This document shows, in pieces, positions 9,409 through 19,642 of a DNA stretch of 64,000 nt (the first letter of the stretch is position 1; every line of letters begins with the position of its first letter). The notes under the pieces were generated by a model, which made no database searches, was not told the DNA's origin, and was given only the letters and a program-made list of their open reading frames with translations. The position numbers and the translations under genes are program-made. This DNA is from Dehalococcoidia bacterium (lineage in GTDB: Bacteria; Chloroflexota; Dehalococcoidia; GIF9; AB-539-J10), in the NCBI GenBank assembly GCA_003562475.1, contig PWUU01000077.1, forward strand, positions 1 to 64,000, written 5' to 3'.

Positions 9409-10491
9409 ATGCGTCGTAATATAGCTATATCATTGGTAGCAGCAATGGTCATCGCAGTGTTGATTGTTGGGGGCTGCGCGCCCGCACCAACTCCGCCGGT
9501 GAATGACACTACTCCTGAACCACCGCGGGAAGTCATCAACTGGAGGTTTCAAGCGCATCATCCGCCAGGTTTCATGACCACTGCGCATCTATTTCCCGCG
9601 TTCATAGAGCGAGTGGACAAGATGTCCGGTGGCAGGCTTAAGATCGAAATGTATTATGGCGGGGATCTAGTAGCACCTACCGAGGTAGATGGCGCTCTGA
9701 AAGAAGGTGCGATTCAGATGGCCGATCTCGGGCTGGACCTTTTTAGGGGCACACATCCCACAGGCTGGCTTGCCCCTAATTCCCTTCCTCCCCTGATTTG
9801 GAGAAACGAAATTGAGTTTTTTGATCTGTTCCACACTCAAGGGCTTGATGAGCTAATGCGAGACGGCTTCAGGGAGGTGGGTATTCACCCTCTAAACCAC
9901 CGTAGCGTGGGCGAGACATACTTCTGGAGTGCGGAACCGCGTTATGGGGTAGAGGATATCGAGGGATTCAAGGTAAGGTTTTTTGGTGCCATGTCGGACA
10001 CCATGACAGCGCTTGGTGGCTCATCGGTCTTCCTTCCTCACGAGGAAACCTACATGGCGATCTCCACGGGCACCCTTGATGGTAGTGGTACAGCCTGGTG
10101 GATATTTCGGGATCTCAAGCTTTATGAGGTCTGCCCCTATTTCATCGGACCGCCATGGCAGGCGCCACAGGGGATGGTGACCATGCTATCGCTAGATGCC
10201 TGGGAGGCTTTGCCCGATGACATTAAGGCGATAGTCGACACTGCGGACATGGCTCTCGTACATGATTATCACCAGCGTGTGTCACTGGAGATGCTATACA
10301 TGTTTGAGCAATCATTTCCTGAGTGGGGGGTCACCTATATTGAGTGGGGACCCGAGGATGTAGCAACAGTTACGGAAGTATCGGTGCAGATCCTGGACGA
10401 TATTCGTACCGAAATAGGCCCCCAAGATGCGAGGGTTAGCCAGGGTATCGACATAATCCTGGACTTCATGCGGGAGAAAGGTTACCTGTAG
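9409..10491 (+). CDS. TRAP transporter substrate-binding lipoprotein (DctP)
   Basis: Lipoprotein signal (IVGGCAPAP); INWRFQAHHPPGF...; GGDLVAPTEVDGALKEGAIQMADLG; followed by DctQ/DctM. Confidence 0.87.
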   Translation: MRRNIAISLVAAMVIAVLIVGGCAPAPTPPVNDTTPEPPREVINWRFQAHHPPGFMTTAHLFPAFIERVDKMSGGRLKIEMYYGGDLVAPTEVDGALKEGAIQMADLGLDLFRGTHPTGWLAPNSLPPLIWRNEIEFFDLFHTQGLDELMRDGFREVGIHPLNHRSVGETYFWSAEPRYGVEDIEGFKVRFFGAMSDTMTALGGSSVFLPHEETYMAISTGTLDGSGTAWWIFRDLKLYEVCPYFIGPPWQAPQGMVTMLSLDAWEALPDDIKAIVDTADMALVHDYHQRVSLEMLYMFEQSFPEWGVTYIEWGPEDVATVTEVSVQILDDIRTEIGPQDARVSQGIDIILDFMREKGYL

Positions 10492-10549
10492 GATTGACAC
10501 CGAGTCATCTGCGGTTTGCGTTTGGTCAGGCTGCCGCAAGTGTATTGAA

Positions 10550-10578
10550 GTGAAGGGGGGCGCGTTGCCCCCCCTCAC
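10550..10578 (+). promoter_or_regulatory. Strong intercistronic hairpin between dctP and dctQ
   Basis: gtgaaggggggc-gcgtt-gccccccctcac: 12-nt arms with one mismatch and a GCGTT loop. Confidence 0.65.
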
Positions 10579-10594
10579 ATGAAGTGGAGCCATC

Positions 10595-11149
10595 ATGAGG
10601 TATGTTTCGTCTTACATAAGGTTTATTGACAGCCTGAACAATTGGGTGGGCAGGCTATTCTCCGTCCTCGTCTACCCCATGATGTTCCTTCTTGTATACG
10701 AGGTCGTAATGAGGTATGTATTCAACAGGCCCACCTTCTGGGTTCACGAGACTACGGAGTTCCTTTATGCGGCGCACTTCATCATGGGGGGAGCTTACGC
10801 CCTTCGCTGGAGTGCGCATGTCAATATAGAGTTACTCTACAATCGCTTTCCCCTCCGGACGAGAGCCATTGTTGACCTGTTAACGTGGATAGCATTCTAT
10901 GCTTTTCTCATTACGTTGCTGTGGCATGGCGGCAGGATGGCCCTGACTAGCGTGAGGGTGTTGGAGTACTCCGGTAGCCCTTGGGGCCCCCCTGTCTGGC
11001 CAGTTAAGCTAACCGTACCTGCGGCGGCTGCTCTGATGTTGCTTCAGGGGTCGACAAAGACAATTAAGGATGCTTACACCGCCATAACCGGACGTGAGTT
11101 TAGTGCCGAAGGTAACGCGAAACATGGCGACTACACGAAGGTGAGATAG
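10595..11149 (+). CDS. TRAP transporter small permease (DctQ)
   Basis: 4-TM DctQ pattern, RYVFNRPTFWVHETTEFLYAAHFIMGGAYALRWSAHVNIELLY. Confidence 0.87.
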   Translation: MRYVSSYIRFIDSLNNWVGRLFSVLVYPMMFLLVYEVVMRYVFNRPTFWVHETTEFLYAAHFIMGGAYALRWSAHVNIELLYNRFPLRTRAIVDLLTWIAFYAFLITLLWHGGRMALTSVRVLEYSGSPWGPPVWPVKLTVPAAAALMLLQGSTKTIKDAYTAITGREFSAEGNAKHGDYTKVR

Positions 11150-12462
11150 TGGACATACTGACTATTACGTTTCTCCTATTTGGTTCCATGTTCATTCTGT
11201 TAGCCTTGGGGCTTCCCGTAGCTTTTGTACTCGGTGGAATAGGAACGCTTTTCGCCGCCCTGCTCTGGGGACCCGGCGGACTATACATGGTTGTGGCTAG
11301 AACTCTAGGGATGATGTCGACTGTGGTTCTGATAGCGGGCCCCCTGTTCATATTCATGGCATGTGCACTTGAACGTTCCGGTGTAGCAGAGGCTATGTAT
11401 GACATGATGTACCGCTGGATGGGCCGTCTCAAAGGTGGTTTGGCAGCCGGGACGGTCGCCATCTGCACCGTAATAGCTGCGATGTCAGGAATCGCTGCTA
11501 CTGGCGTAGTGACCATGGGTATCATAGCCTTGCCAGCCATGCTGAAACGGGGGTACTCCAAGACTCTGGCGATGGGTAGTGTCTTGGCGGGAGGAGTGCT
11601 GGGGCCCCTTATCCCTCCCAGCATAGTGTTGATTGTCTATGGAGTTGTTGCCCAGGTATCGGTGGGCAGGCTCTTTGCCGCTGGGCTGGTTCCAGGGCTG
11701 CTCCTCGCAGTTCTCTACATTACGTACATTTTGGTGAAATGTCAGTTGAATCCAAGTCTTGGCCCTCCTCTGCCGCCAGACGAGAGGGTAAGTATCCGGG
11801 AGAAACTCGTTTCCTTGAAGGGAGTGATCCTGCCCTTCGCCCTGGTAGCTTCTGTCCTTGGTTCGATCTACGCGGGCATGGCCACGCCTACTGAGGCTGC
11901 CGCAGTAGGTGCTGTTGGCGCTCTGGTATGTACCGCTATCCACCGCAGGCTTAACTGGGAGTTACTGAAGACTTCGGCCTTGACTACGATCAGAGTCGTC
12001 TCCTTCATGATGTGGATACTGATGGCTGCTCAGGTGTTTGCCGCTGTGTATGTGGGACTGGGAGCCCCAAGGCTGGTGCAGCAGTTGCTTGAGGCATATG
12101 ACATAAGTCCCTGGACTATGCTCATACTCATTCAGATCGTCTGGTTCGTCCTGGGTTGTCTGATGGATGCGCTGAGCATATTGGTGATCACCGCTCCGCT
12201 CTTTCTCCCCTTACTTCCATTCTTTGGGTTCGATCCTTTGTGGTTTGGAATCCTCTACGCAGTCAATACGCAGATGGGGTACCTGACGCCACCATTTGGT
12301 ACGATGCTGTTCATCATAAAGGGAATCGCCCCGAAATCCATAACCACGAGAGACACCTATGTGGCGATTATGCCTTTTGTGGCACTGCAAGCGCTTGGTC
12401 TAGTGATTTGCATAGTGTATCCCCCGATAGTGACATGGCTACCGAACCTCTTGTTCGGATAA
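11149..12462 (+). CDS. TRAP transporter large permease (DctM)
   Basis: GTG start overlapping the dctQ stop; GLPVAFVLGGIGTLFA, LGPLIPPSIVLIVYG, TPTEAAAVGAVGAL, MGYLTPPFGTMLFIIKG. Confidence 0.9.
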   Translation: MDILTITFLLFGSMFILLALGLPVAFVLGGIGTLFAALLWGPGGLYMVVARTLGMMSTVVLIAGPLFIFMACALERSGVAEAMYDMMYRWMGRLKGGLAAGTVAICTVIAAMSGIAATGVVTMGIIALPAMLKRGYSKTLAMGSVLAGGVLGPLIPPSIVLIVYGVVAQVSVGRLFAAGLVPGLLLAVLYITYILVKCQLNPSLGPPLPPDERVSIREKLVSLKGVILPFALVASVLGSIYAGMATPTEAAAVGAVGALVCTAIHRRLNWELLKTSALTTIRVVSFMMWILMAAQVFAAVYVGLGAPRLVQQLLEAYDISPWTMLILIQIVWFVLGCLMDALSILVITAPLFLPLLPFFGFDPLWFGILYAVNTQMGYLTPPFGTMLFIIKGIAPKSITTRDTYVAIMPFVALQALGLVICIVYPPIVTWLPNLLFG

Positions 12463-12491
12463 AGAGGTATCGGGAACTGGTGGGAGGAATC

Positions 12492-13634
12492 ATGGAAGCC
12501 GGAATTCTCAAGACTGCGGTCACTGGCGAAATAGATGTTCGAGCAGAACAGTTGAGAGAGTTGAGTCTGAGAATCCATTCCACCCCCGAGGTACCGTTCG
12601 AGGAGTTCAAAGCAGCAGGCTGGTTAACCGCGTATTTGAGAGAGAACGGTTTTTCTATCGAGACGGGCATCTGTGAACTGCCAACTGCTTTCAGGGCGAG
12701 CTATGGTCGAGGGAAGCCGATTATCGGCATTGTAGCTGAATATGATGCGCTACCTGACCTTGGTCACGGCTGTGGTCACAATCTGATGGCCGGCTGCGCC
12801 GCCGGAGTCGGGATAGCCTGTAAGGCAGCCGTAGACCGGTTCGGGGGCAGTCTCATTGTGATTGGCACGCCTGCTGAGGAGATATATGGGGCCAAGAACA
12901 CAATGGCAGAGAGGGGGGCCTTCAGTGATCTGGATGTGGCGATGATGGTGCATTTTGAGACACGAGATATTGTTGCTCCTCTAGCCCTCGCTATCCAGAA
13001 CCTCGATGTTGAGTTCTTTGGCAAACCCGCTCACGCTGCTGCCCACGCCGATGCAGGTGTCAATGCCCTGGAAGCGATGCTCCAATCCTTCGCTTCCATT
13101 AATTCGCTCAGACAGCACATCAAGGACAGCGCCCGCATCCATGGCATTATTACTAAGGGAGGGGATGCGGTTAACATTGTACCAGCGTACAGTGCCGCAA
13201 CATTCATGTTACGGGCCGAGGATGATGACTACCTGGATATCCTCAAACAGAAGGTCATCAACTGCTTTGTTGGCGCCGCTACTGCTAGCGGCGCTCGACT
13301 TGAATACAAGTGGGGCATGCGTTCTCCCTCCCTGCGCACCGATCCAATCCTGGCTCGACTCTTCAAACGAAACATGCAGTCTCTGGGACGGAAAATGCGG
13401 CTTTCAGATTCAGGTGAAGCCTTCGGCAGTACAGATTTCGGCGTGGTCAGTCATATGATGCCCAGCATTCATCCCTTGGTAGCCATAGCTCCTGTGGGAG
13501 TGGCGCTACATACGCCGGAATTTGTCGCGGCGTCTGCCTCTGAGGCTGGACTCCGTGGTCTTCTTGATTCTGCCAAAGCGCTGAGCATGACCGTTGTTGA
13601 CCTTGTGGCCAATCCTGAACAGATCGCCACGTAG
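12492..13634 (+). CDS. M20-family amidohydrolase (AbgB/IAA-amino-acid hydrolase-like)
   Basis: GIVAEYDALPDLGHGCGHNLMAGCAAGVGIA, GTPAEEIYGAKNTMAERGAFSDLDVAMMVHFET. ATG 12492 preferred over the ORF-track start inside dctM. Confidence 0.85.
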   Translation: MEAGILKTAVTGEIDVRAEQLRELSLRIHSTPEVPFEEFKAAGWLTAYLRENGFSIETGICELPTAFRASYGRGKPIIGIVAEYDALPDLGHGCGHNLMAGCAAGVGIACKAAVDRFGGSLIVIGTPAEEIYGAKNTMAERGAFSDLDVAMMVHFETRDIVAPLALAIQNLDVEFFGKPAHAAAHADAGVNALEAMLQSFASINSLRQHIKDSARIHGIITKGGDAVNIVPAYSAATFMLRAEDDDYLDILKQKVINCFVGAATASGARLEYKWGMRSPSLRTDPILARLFKRNMQSLGRKMRLSDSGEAFGSTDFGVVSHMMPSIHPLVAIAPVGVALHTPEFVAASASEAGLRGLLDSAKALSMTVVDLVANPEQIAT

Positions 13635-13720
13635 TCCCACGATCACCATATATGTTAAGAGGAAGGTATAAGTGAGCGGGCCAGATGCCTTCTTTGTCAG
13701 TACCCCAAGAGGAGAAATGT

Positions 13721-14746
13721 ATGATACCAGTAATCGAAAACCTGCCACGACTCAGGCTTGGTTTCTTCCCGACTCCTATTAGCGACGCGCAGCGGCTTTC
13801 GTCAGTTCTGAACGGGCCACGAATCCTGATTAAACGTGAAGACCTCACCGGACTGGCGCTTGGCGGAAACAAGTGTCGTATGCAGGAGTTCATTCTTGGA
13901 TATGCCAAGGAACAGGGATACGACGCGCTCGTTAGTACTGCCAGTTCTCAGTCAAACACGTGCGTGCAGGCAGCGGCGATAGCACGCATGCTGGGAATGA
14001 AACCTTGCTTCGTTCTGCTGAAGGGTGTACATAACGAGACGCAGGGGAACCTTCTGCTTCACGAGATTTTGGAGTCAGACATCGAGATTCTGGATTTCTC
14101 TGACATGACTCAGCTTGGTGGAACGTATGTGTCAGAAAAGCTGGATGCAGTAGCCGATCGGCTCCGATCAGAGGGATATAAACCATTCATTTTCAAACAT
14201 AATCTTCCCGACATTGCAGCGGTTATCGCGCCCGTAGGATGGGTAAGTGGCGCCGACGAATTGGCTCAGCAATTGAGGAACAGCAATGTTGTAGCTGACT
14301 ACGTCGTGCTGGCAAATGCTGGTGGGGCAACCCAGGGAGGACTAACCTTGGGACTGAAGCTACTGGGTGCAGGCTGCAGGGTGATGGGCTTTTCTGTTCT
14401 GCGGAAGGCACCTGATGCTGTAGCAGCCACAATCCAACACGCAAATGCTACCTCCAAGTATTTGGGCCTCGACACTTTGGTGGAAGAAGACGATGTAGAG
14501 ATACATGATGACTATGTTGGAGACCTGTACGGAGTGCCCGACAGGGAATGCGTAGATGCTATCAGGCTTGTAGCTCAGACGGAGGGCATATTCCTTGACC
14601 CCGTCTACACGGGCAGAGCAATGGCTGGACTCATTGACTCAATAAAGAAGGGACGCTTCAAGCGAACAGATACAGTGGTCTTCATTCACACCGGGGGCAC
14701 CGCGGCGTTGTTTGCCTACAATGAGGAAATTGCGAGGAGTAGGTAA
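13721..14746 (+). CDS. D-cysteine desulfhydrase/ACC-deaminase-like PLP enzyme
   Basis: LPRLRLGFFPTPISDAQRLSSVLNGPRILIKREDLTGLALGGNKCRMQEF; LDPVYTGRAMAGLIDSI; aagaggag RBS upstream. Confidence 0.85.
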   Translation: MIPVIENLPRLRLGFFPTPISDAQRLSSVLNGPRILIKREDLTGLALGGNKCRMQEFILGYAKEQGYDALVSTASSQSNTCVQAAAIARMLGMKPCFVLLKGVHNETQGNLLLHEILESDIEILDFSDMTQLGGTYVSEKLDAVADRLRSEGYKPFIFKHNLPDIAAVIAPVGWVSGADELAQQLRNSNVVADYVVLANAGGATQGGLTLGLKLLGAGCRVMGFSVLRKAPDAVAATIQHANATSKYLGLDTLVEEDDVEIHDDYVGDLYGVPDRECVDAIRLVAQTEGIFLDPVYTGRAMAGLIDSIKKGRFKRTDTVVFIHTGGTAALFAYNEEIARSR

Positions 14747-14858
14747 CGGTTGCAGCTGGCTGACCGTACCTGGTGGGCGGATTGTACCTCAGTCCTCGTC
14801 TGTACGCCCATCTAGAGCCAGCGCGCTCTAGCTTGCTGCCTGGCATTGCGACTGCTAT

Positions 14859-15965
14859 TCAGTCAAGAGACGCATATTCAATGAACTCGATGTCGAGATC
14901 TCTCGCAATCTTTTCCAGGGCGGCGACAGTTCCGAAAGGCAGAGGGATACCGGTTCTAGTGCGCAGTGCGTAGCAGCGCTCCTCTCGCTCGCCCGGCATT
15001 AAGATCTCCCCAAATCCATCCGCCCTTGGAAGCAGTTTCAGGTGGTCAATAAGATCGTCAACCTGGCTCTTGTATTCCTCCAGGGTAATAAATCGACCAA
15101 TGTCAATCGCCGCCACAATACTGTTCTGATTGTGCGTAGCCAAACGATCTGCGGGCGTGCTGCGCGCGTCTTCAATGCCTGATCGCTCATCGAATGCACA
15201 TGCCAGGACTGGCTGAACCAGTGCATTCCCTGCCATGACGCTTGCGAGGCATTCAAATAGCAGGGCCATTCCTGACCCCTTTGGGCCACCGATTGGAAGG
15301 AGTGCTGCAAGAGCCTCAGGGTCGGTTGTCGGTCTTCCATTGATGTCGAGTCCCCATTCCTGCGGGATTTTGGCACCAGAGTCGCAGGCGACAAGCACTT
15401 TTCCGAGGGCCACCACACTGGTTGCCATATCCAGCACCAGAGGAGGGTACCGCCTGGCGGGTACACACACTGCAATTGGACAGTTGTTCAGACCCGCGAC
15501 GCAGGCGCCGTAAGGGACCATGTTGGGTTGGGCACATGCCACAACCAGACCTGCCATGTCACTGTATGCAATTCTCTGGGCGTACTGCCCGATAGCGCCT
15601 TGGTGTGTATGGTTTCGTATCAACACCCAGCCGATCCCGCACGCCCTTGCTTTCTCAAGAGCAAGCTCGACCACCTGATTGGTGACCACGGCTCCGAACG
15701 CACGGTCAGCCTCAACAAGTGCTACTGCCGCTGTCTGCAGCTGGATCCGAATCTTTGGACGTGGATTCATGATGCCCTTGTTCACGTTCTCCAGATACCA
15801 TGGAATACGAACTGCCCCATGAGAGTCCACACCTCTGAGATTGGCCCAGATGAGAGCATCGGCCTCGGTCACCGCGTCCTCCTCGGGCATTCCTATGCGC
15901 GTGAAGACACGTGCCATGAACTGGTGAAGTTCCCTCCAGTCGAAAATCCATGTTCTCTCAGCCAT
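14859..15965 (-). CDS. Malate/L-lactate dehydrogenase family oxidoreductase (LDH2)
   Basis: ALIWANLRGVDSHGAVRIPWYLENV...VLDMATSVVALGKV...LLPIGGPKGSGMALLFECLASVMAGNA. Confidence 0.87.
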   Translation of the reverse strand: MAERTWIFDWRELHQFMARVFTRIGMPEEDAVTEADALIWANLRGVDSHGAVRIPWYLENVNKGIMNPRPKIRIQLQTAAVALVEADRAFGAVVTNQVVELALEKARACGIGWVLIRNHTHQGAIGQYAQRIAYSDMAGLVVACAQPNMVPYGACVAGLNNCPIAVCVPARRYPPLVLDMATSVVALGKVLVACDSGAKIPQEWGLDINGRPTTDPEALAALLPIGGPKGSGMALLFECLASVMAGNALVQPVLACAFDERSGIEDARSTPADRLATHNQNSIVAAIDIGRFITLEEYKSQVDDLIDHLKLLPRADGFGEILMPGEREERCYALRTRTGIPLPFGTVAALEKIARDLDIEFIEYASLD

Positions 15966-16852
15966 TGCTGTGCTCCTTGATCTTGTGGAAACTCAGTGTT
16001 CTGCGTCCGGGTGCATATTCCAGCGACTCGAGGTCGTGGTCACGGGGCGAAGTTGCCACACTTGCCGACGAAACTGGCCGACTGGTTGGGGCCGAGCGAT
16101 ACCCGCCTGATTGTCACTCTATCCTATTCCCTCTGTCTCTTCAATAGCGGGAATTGCCTCGCAATCCCTGGTGTCGAGGGGGTGGTGTTGTGTCACAGGT
16201 GGTGTTAGCTATAGGCCATCTGGATCATCTTCACCTGGCTGGCGAGCGCAGGTCTTGGAGCCATACCAAGTTCTACAAGTTCCACTATTCTCCTTCACTT
16301 TGCCATCAACGAGGAATCCCACCTGTCTCAGTGTTTCGAGAATCTTATCGGCACAGCAGGCAGTCAGTTCCCTGGCAGGAGTCGCTTACTGGAATGTCTA
16401 CATCGTCACTGGAAGGAGTTGCGGAACAACATGTGGTGGCAACTCTTGCCTGTGCTGGAGGCAGGGCTCCACGAGCCGGCGAACGACATCATGAGCTACC
16501 TTCTTGCCTCAGAAGCCGTTTGTCCCGGTGCCAACAGGACCGCTCCACCTGCGCTGGAGATACGGAAGTCATCCTCCGGCAGTGCTTCTACACGAATGGG
16601 CTGAAGCATCTTCTTCACAGGGTTCCTAGAAGTGGGACTACACCCCTTCTTTCAGATGACTGCTCCATTGGACCCACCTCGCTCTGGCGCTTGTAGTCAG
16701 CATGTGTGAGGAAGGCCTTCCGCTGCAAATAGGTGCCCCTACCACGTATCTTGAAGCGGGAGGATGTGGGGGGGCCCGCGTCCTACGTTACAGCCGATCC
16801 TGTTTTGTCGGGGGTTTCCAGACCAACTTCGCCCGCGCATTAATCACAGGCG

Positions 16853-18106
16853 TTACGGACCACTGGGCCTCTTGACAAGAAGGATGATCAGAATACCGAA
16901 GAAGAACAGCACGCCAAAGGTGACGAATGCCCAGTAGTACGTGTCCGTAGCGTCGTACATCAGCCCCGCGAAAAACGGACCTGTGGCTGTGCCGACGCTC
17001 TGTGCCAAGTTGAGCGCTCCAAAAACGGCGCCGTAGAACGCCATGCCGAAGCTGGTGCTGGCCAGTGTCGATAGCGTGGGCAGCCAGGCTCCCCCTCCCA
17101 GTCCGAGGAGGAGCGAATATGCCCAGATAAGTGTGGTTGGAGATTCCCCGCGGATGCTCAGCAGTATCAGAACCGATGATGCCAATACGACCTGTCCGAG
17201 CGCCCACACGTGCTTCGGCTGCATCTTGTCGCAGAGCCATCCGAACAACACCTTACCGAGAGCGCTGCCGATGCCCATGACGCCGAGGGCGGACGCGGCC
17301 GTCTGAATGGGGAATCCGATGTCCTGGAGAAATGGCACCGGTGCCTGCATGAGTCCCGTCGTGGCGAAACAGCCAGTGAGAAAGGAGAACGCGATAAACC
17401 AGAACGTGCGCGTTCGCGCGGCCTTGGACAAGGTGATACCTTGGAGGACTACGGCGGGCTGCGATTGTTCACCCGGGAGGATGGGGGCGCCGTCCGGATA
17501 CATGCCCATCTCCGATGGTCGGGTGCGCACCACCAGCGCACCGAGTGGAACAACGATCACCCAGATGATGATGGCCATCGCCAGGTAAGCAGTGCGCCAG
17601 CCGTAACCGGCGATGATACTGCCGATGAGGGGCGCAATCAGCCCGCCCGCTCCAGTTCCTGCCGCCATGAACCCGATGGCAGTGCCTCGGCGCTTTCTGA
17701 ACCAGTGAGAAACCACGGCACTCGAGGGAACCTGTCCCATGCCTGCGGCGCCAGTTCCGACCAGCACGTAACCGAGGTAGAAGAGGTGGAGGTCGCTCAT
17801 ACGACTAATCACCAGGAAGCCAAGACCCATCACCATGGCACCGATGGGGATGACCGATCTCGCCCCGTAACCATCGACCAGCCGACCGACTAGCGGTGAG
17901 ACGAGCCCCATCGTCACGAAGAAGATAGTGAAGCCAGCCATGATCTGACCTCGTCCCCAACCCAGCGCCGATTGCAGCGGCATGACAAACAGGCTGAATG
18001 CGTACGAGCCACAGCCGATGGTGAGAAGCATGAACACGAAAGTGACTAGCACTAACCAGTTGCCGTAGAAGAAGCGTGACTCTCGCGCGCGGGCGCCTGC
18101 GTTCAT
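16853..18106 (-). CDS. MFS transporter (OFA/monocarboxylate-transporter-like)
   Basis: 417 aa, 12-TM pattern; RFFYGNWLVLVTFVFMLLTIGCGSYAFSLFVMPLQSALGWGRGQIMAGFT; VVSHWFRKRRGTAIGFM. Confidence 0.85.
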   Translation of the reverse strand: MNAGARARESRFFYGNWLVLVTFVFMLLTIGCGSYAFSLFVMPLQSALGWGRGQIMAGFTIFFVTMGLVSPLVGRLVDGYGARSVIPIGAMVMGLGFLVISRMSDLHLFYLGYVLVGTGAAGMGQVPSSAVVSHWFRKRRGTAIGFMAAGTGAGGLIAPLIGSIIAGYGWRTAYLAMAIIIWVIVVPLGALVVRTRPSEMGMYPDGAPILPGEQSQPAVVLQGITLSKAARTRTFWFIAFSFLTGCFATTGLMQAPVPFLQDIGFPIQTAASALGVMGIGSALGKVLFGWLCDKMQPKHVWALGQVVLASSVLILLSIRGESPTTLIWAYSLLLGLGGGAWLPTLSTLASTSFGMAFYGAVFGALNLAQSVGTATGPFFAGLMYDATDTYYWAFVTFGVLFFFGILIILLVKRPSGP

Positions 18107-18279
18107 AAGATGCGACTTCCTGCTACGTGGAGACTCATGTATTGTAACAGGTGTGCGGAACGTTCCGTCCTGCCCACTGCAATGACGTTCCTATATGAGT
18201 TGACGCGGGGGTGATTGCGGTGTGGCGAACCGTCCGTCGGATAGAGAGCGGATAGTGCCACTGATGGAGCAGGTACAGG

Positions 18280-18680
18280 CGAACACAGGAGAGTTCTCCC
18301 GGAAGATGTCGCCGGATGCGGGGTACTGCTCTAGGGAAGCGGTAGAGGAGTTGAGCGCCAGGGGCGTAAAGGTGTACATGTAGCCGGAGAGGATGCCGCA
18401 CACGTGCCGGATGCCGGCGGCGCTCCGGAGCCGGATACCAGAGGGATTATGGACAGCGGACAGGATGCGGCGCAAGCTGAGGATGAAGCAGGGATGGAGG
18501 CGTCATGGGCTGAGGAAGGAGCTCGATGAGCCGGTGTTCGGGCAGATAACACAGGGAAGAGGTTTCCGCCAGTGTCTGTTCAGGGGCAAGGAGAAGGTGA
18601 GTGTCGAAAAGGCGGCTCATCTGCACCGGGCACAACGTGCTCAAGCTATCTGGGTGCGCTTCACGTGGGACTGGGCTGGG
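18280..18680 (+). pseudogene. IS1182-like DDE transposase C-terminal remnant
   Basis: SPDAGYCSREAVEELSARGVKVYM*PERM...RRKLRMKQGWRRHGLRKELDEPVFGQITQGRGFRQCLFRGKEKVSVE; in-frame TAG at 18381. Confidence 0.7.
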
Positions 18681-18933
18681 AGGAGTTGTGGGGCAAGGCA
18701 TCAGCAGGCTGAGGTGGGCACACGCCCTGTAGTGACTTGCGACCGTCTGCGCTGGCCTGCCTGAAGAACCGCCCACGTAAACCAGCCGACACCGGCAACC
18801 AATGTAGATGACAATGCCAAGCTGGGAAGCACTTAGTCAGACGAGCTCGTAGGAACGAGAGACTTGGCGAGAGAGGGGATTCTACCAGGAAGACGATTCT
18901 TGCCAGGCAGGCGTAATGTTGAAAACGAGTCAG

Positions 18934-19007
18934 CCTGTTGGAACCTTGGTGTCGGAGTTAAGATGCGCTTCCAAGAAGGGAGTGTGGGTTCGAATCGCTT
19001 CCTCGGC
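18934..19007 (+). pseudogene. Second degenerate tRNA-Ser-like 3' fragment
   Basis: cgcttccaagaagggagtgtgggttcgaatcgcttcctcggca matches 37/43 nt of the 3' part of the 5309-5383 fragment by manual count. Weaker similarity continues into the anticodon arm; T-arm pairing is broken. Confidence 0.5.
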
Positions 19008-19435
19008 AGTCTGGATGACGTGTCTCTCTTCTGGTGCGCTTGGATGTCATCATCTGTCAGGCGTGGTCATTTGGAGGTAGTGAGTGACGTGCCGGATGTC
19101 TTCTACGGCACCCTGTCCGTGCCTGCAAGAGGAACGGCCATGTGCTTCACCTCAGCCAGGCAGTAAGGAGTGCTGGCTTCTGTGAGCACGTGCGGAGACA
19201 TTCGGGATGGCACCAGCCTGGAGACGTATGACAAGTTGGAGGTCATTCATCCCATGAGTTGTATTGGGGTTTGAGTCTTCCTCAATACCCGGATCCTGCG
19301 CAGTGAGGGTTATGCGACTCCTCGCAAGGTAGACAGCGCGCTCGCGGTGCGGCGACGCGGCCTCGGAATTCCGCTGCGACAGGGCAAAGGTCGCAGCCCC
19401 CACTCGAGTCTGCTTGGTGTCTCCTCGGGGTGGTG

Positions 19436-19642
19436 CTACTCGACCGTGAATCCTATTTTCACGGTGACCTGCCAGTGGGCTATCTTATTGTCCTCCATAT
19501 AGCCGCGTGTTTGAGCAATCTCGAACCAGCGCATGTTCCGAATTGTCTTCCCTGCCCTTTCGATTGCCGTACGTACGGCATCCTCTATGCTGGTTGTAGA
19601 CGATCCCGTCAACTCAATGGTCTTGTACACGTGGTCGGGCAT
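19436..19642 (-). CDS. Dodecin family protein
   Basis: [68 protein letters not shown], full-length dodecin pattern. Confidence 0.92.
   Translation of the reverse strand: MPDHVYKTIELTGSSTTSIEDAVRTAIERAGKTIRNMRWFEIAQTRGYMEDNKIAHWQVTVKIGFTVE

Noticed and set aside
16111-16700. Overlapping plus-strand ORFs (127, 180, 61 aa) between the LDH2 and MFS genes
   Set aside because: No recognisable family in any frame; Cys/Ser/Arg-rich composition typical of non-coding translation. Probably decayed DNA.
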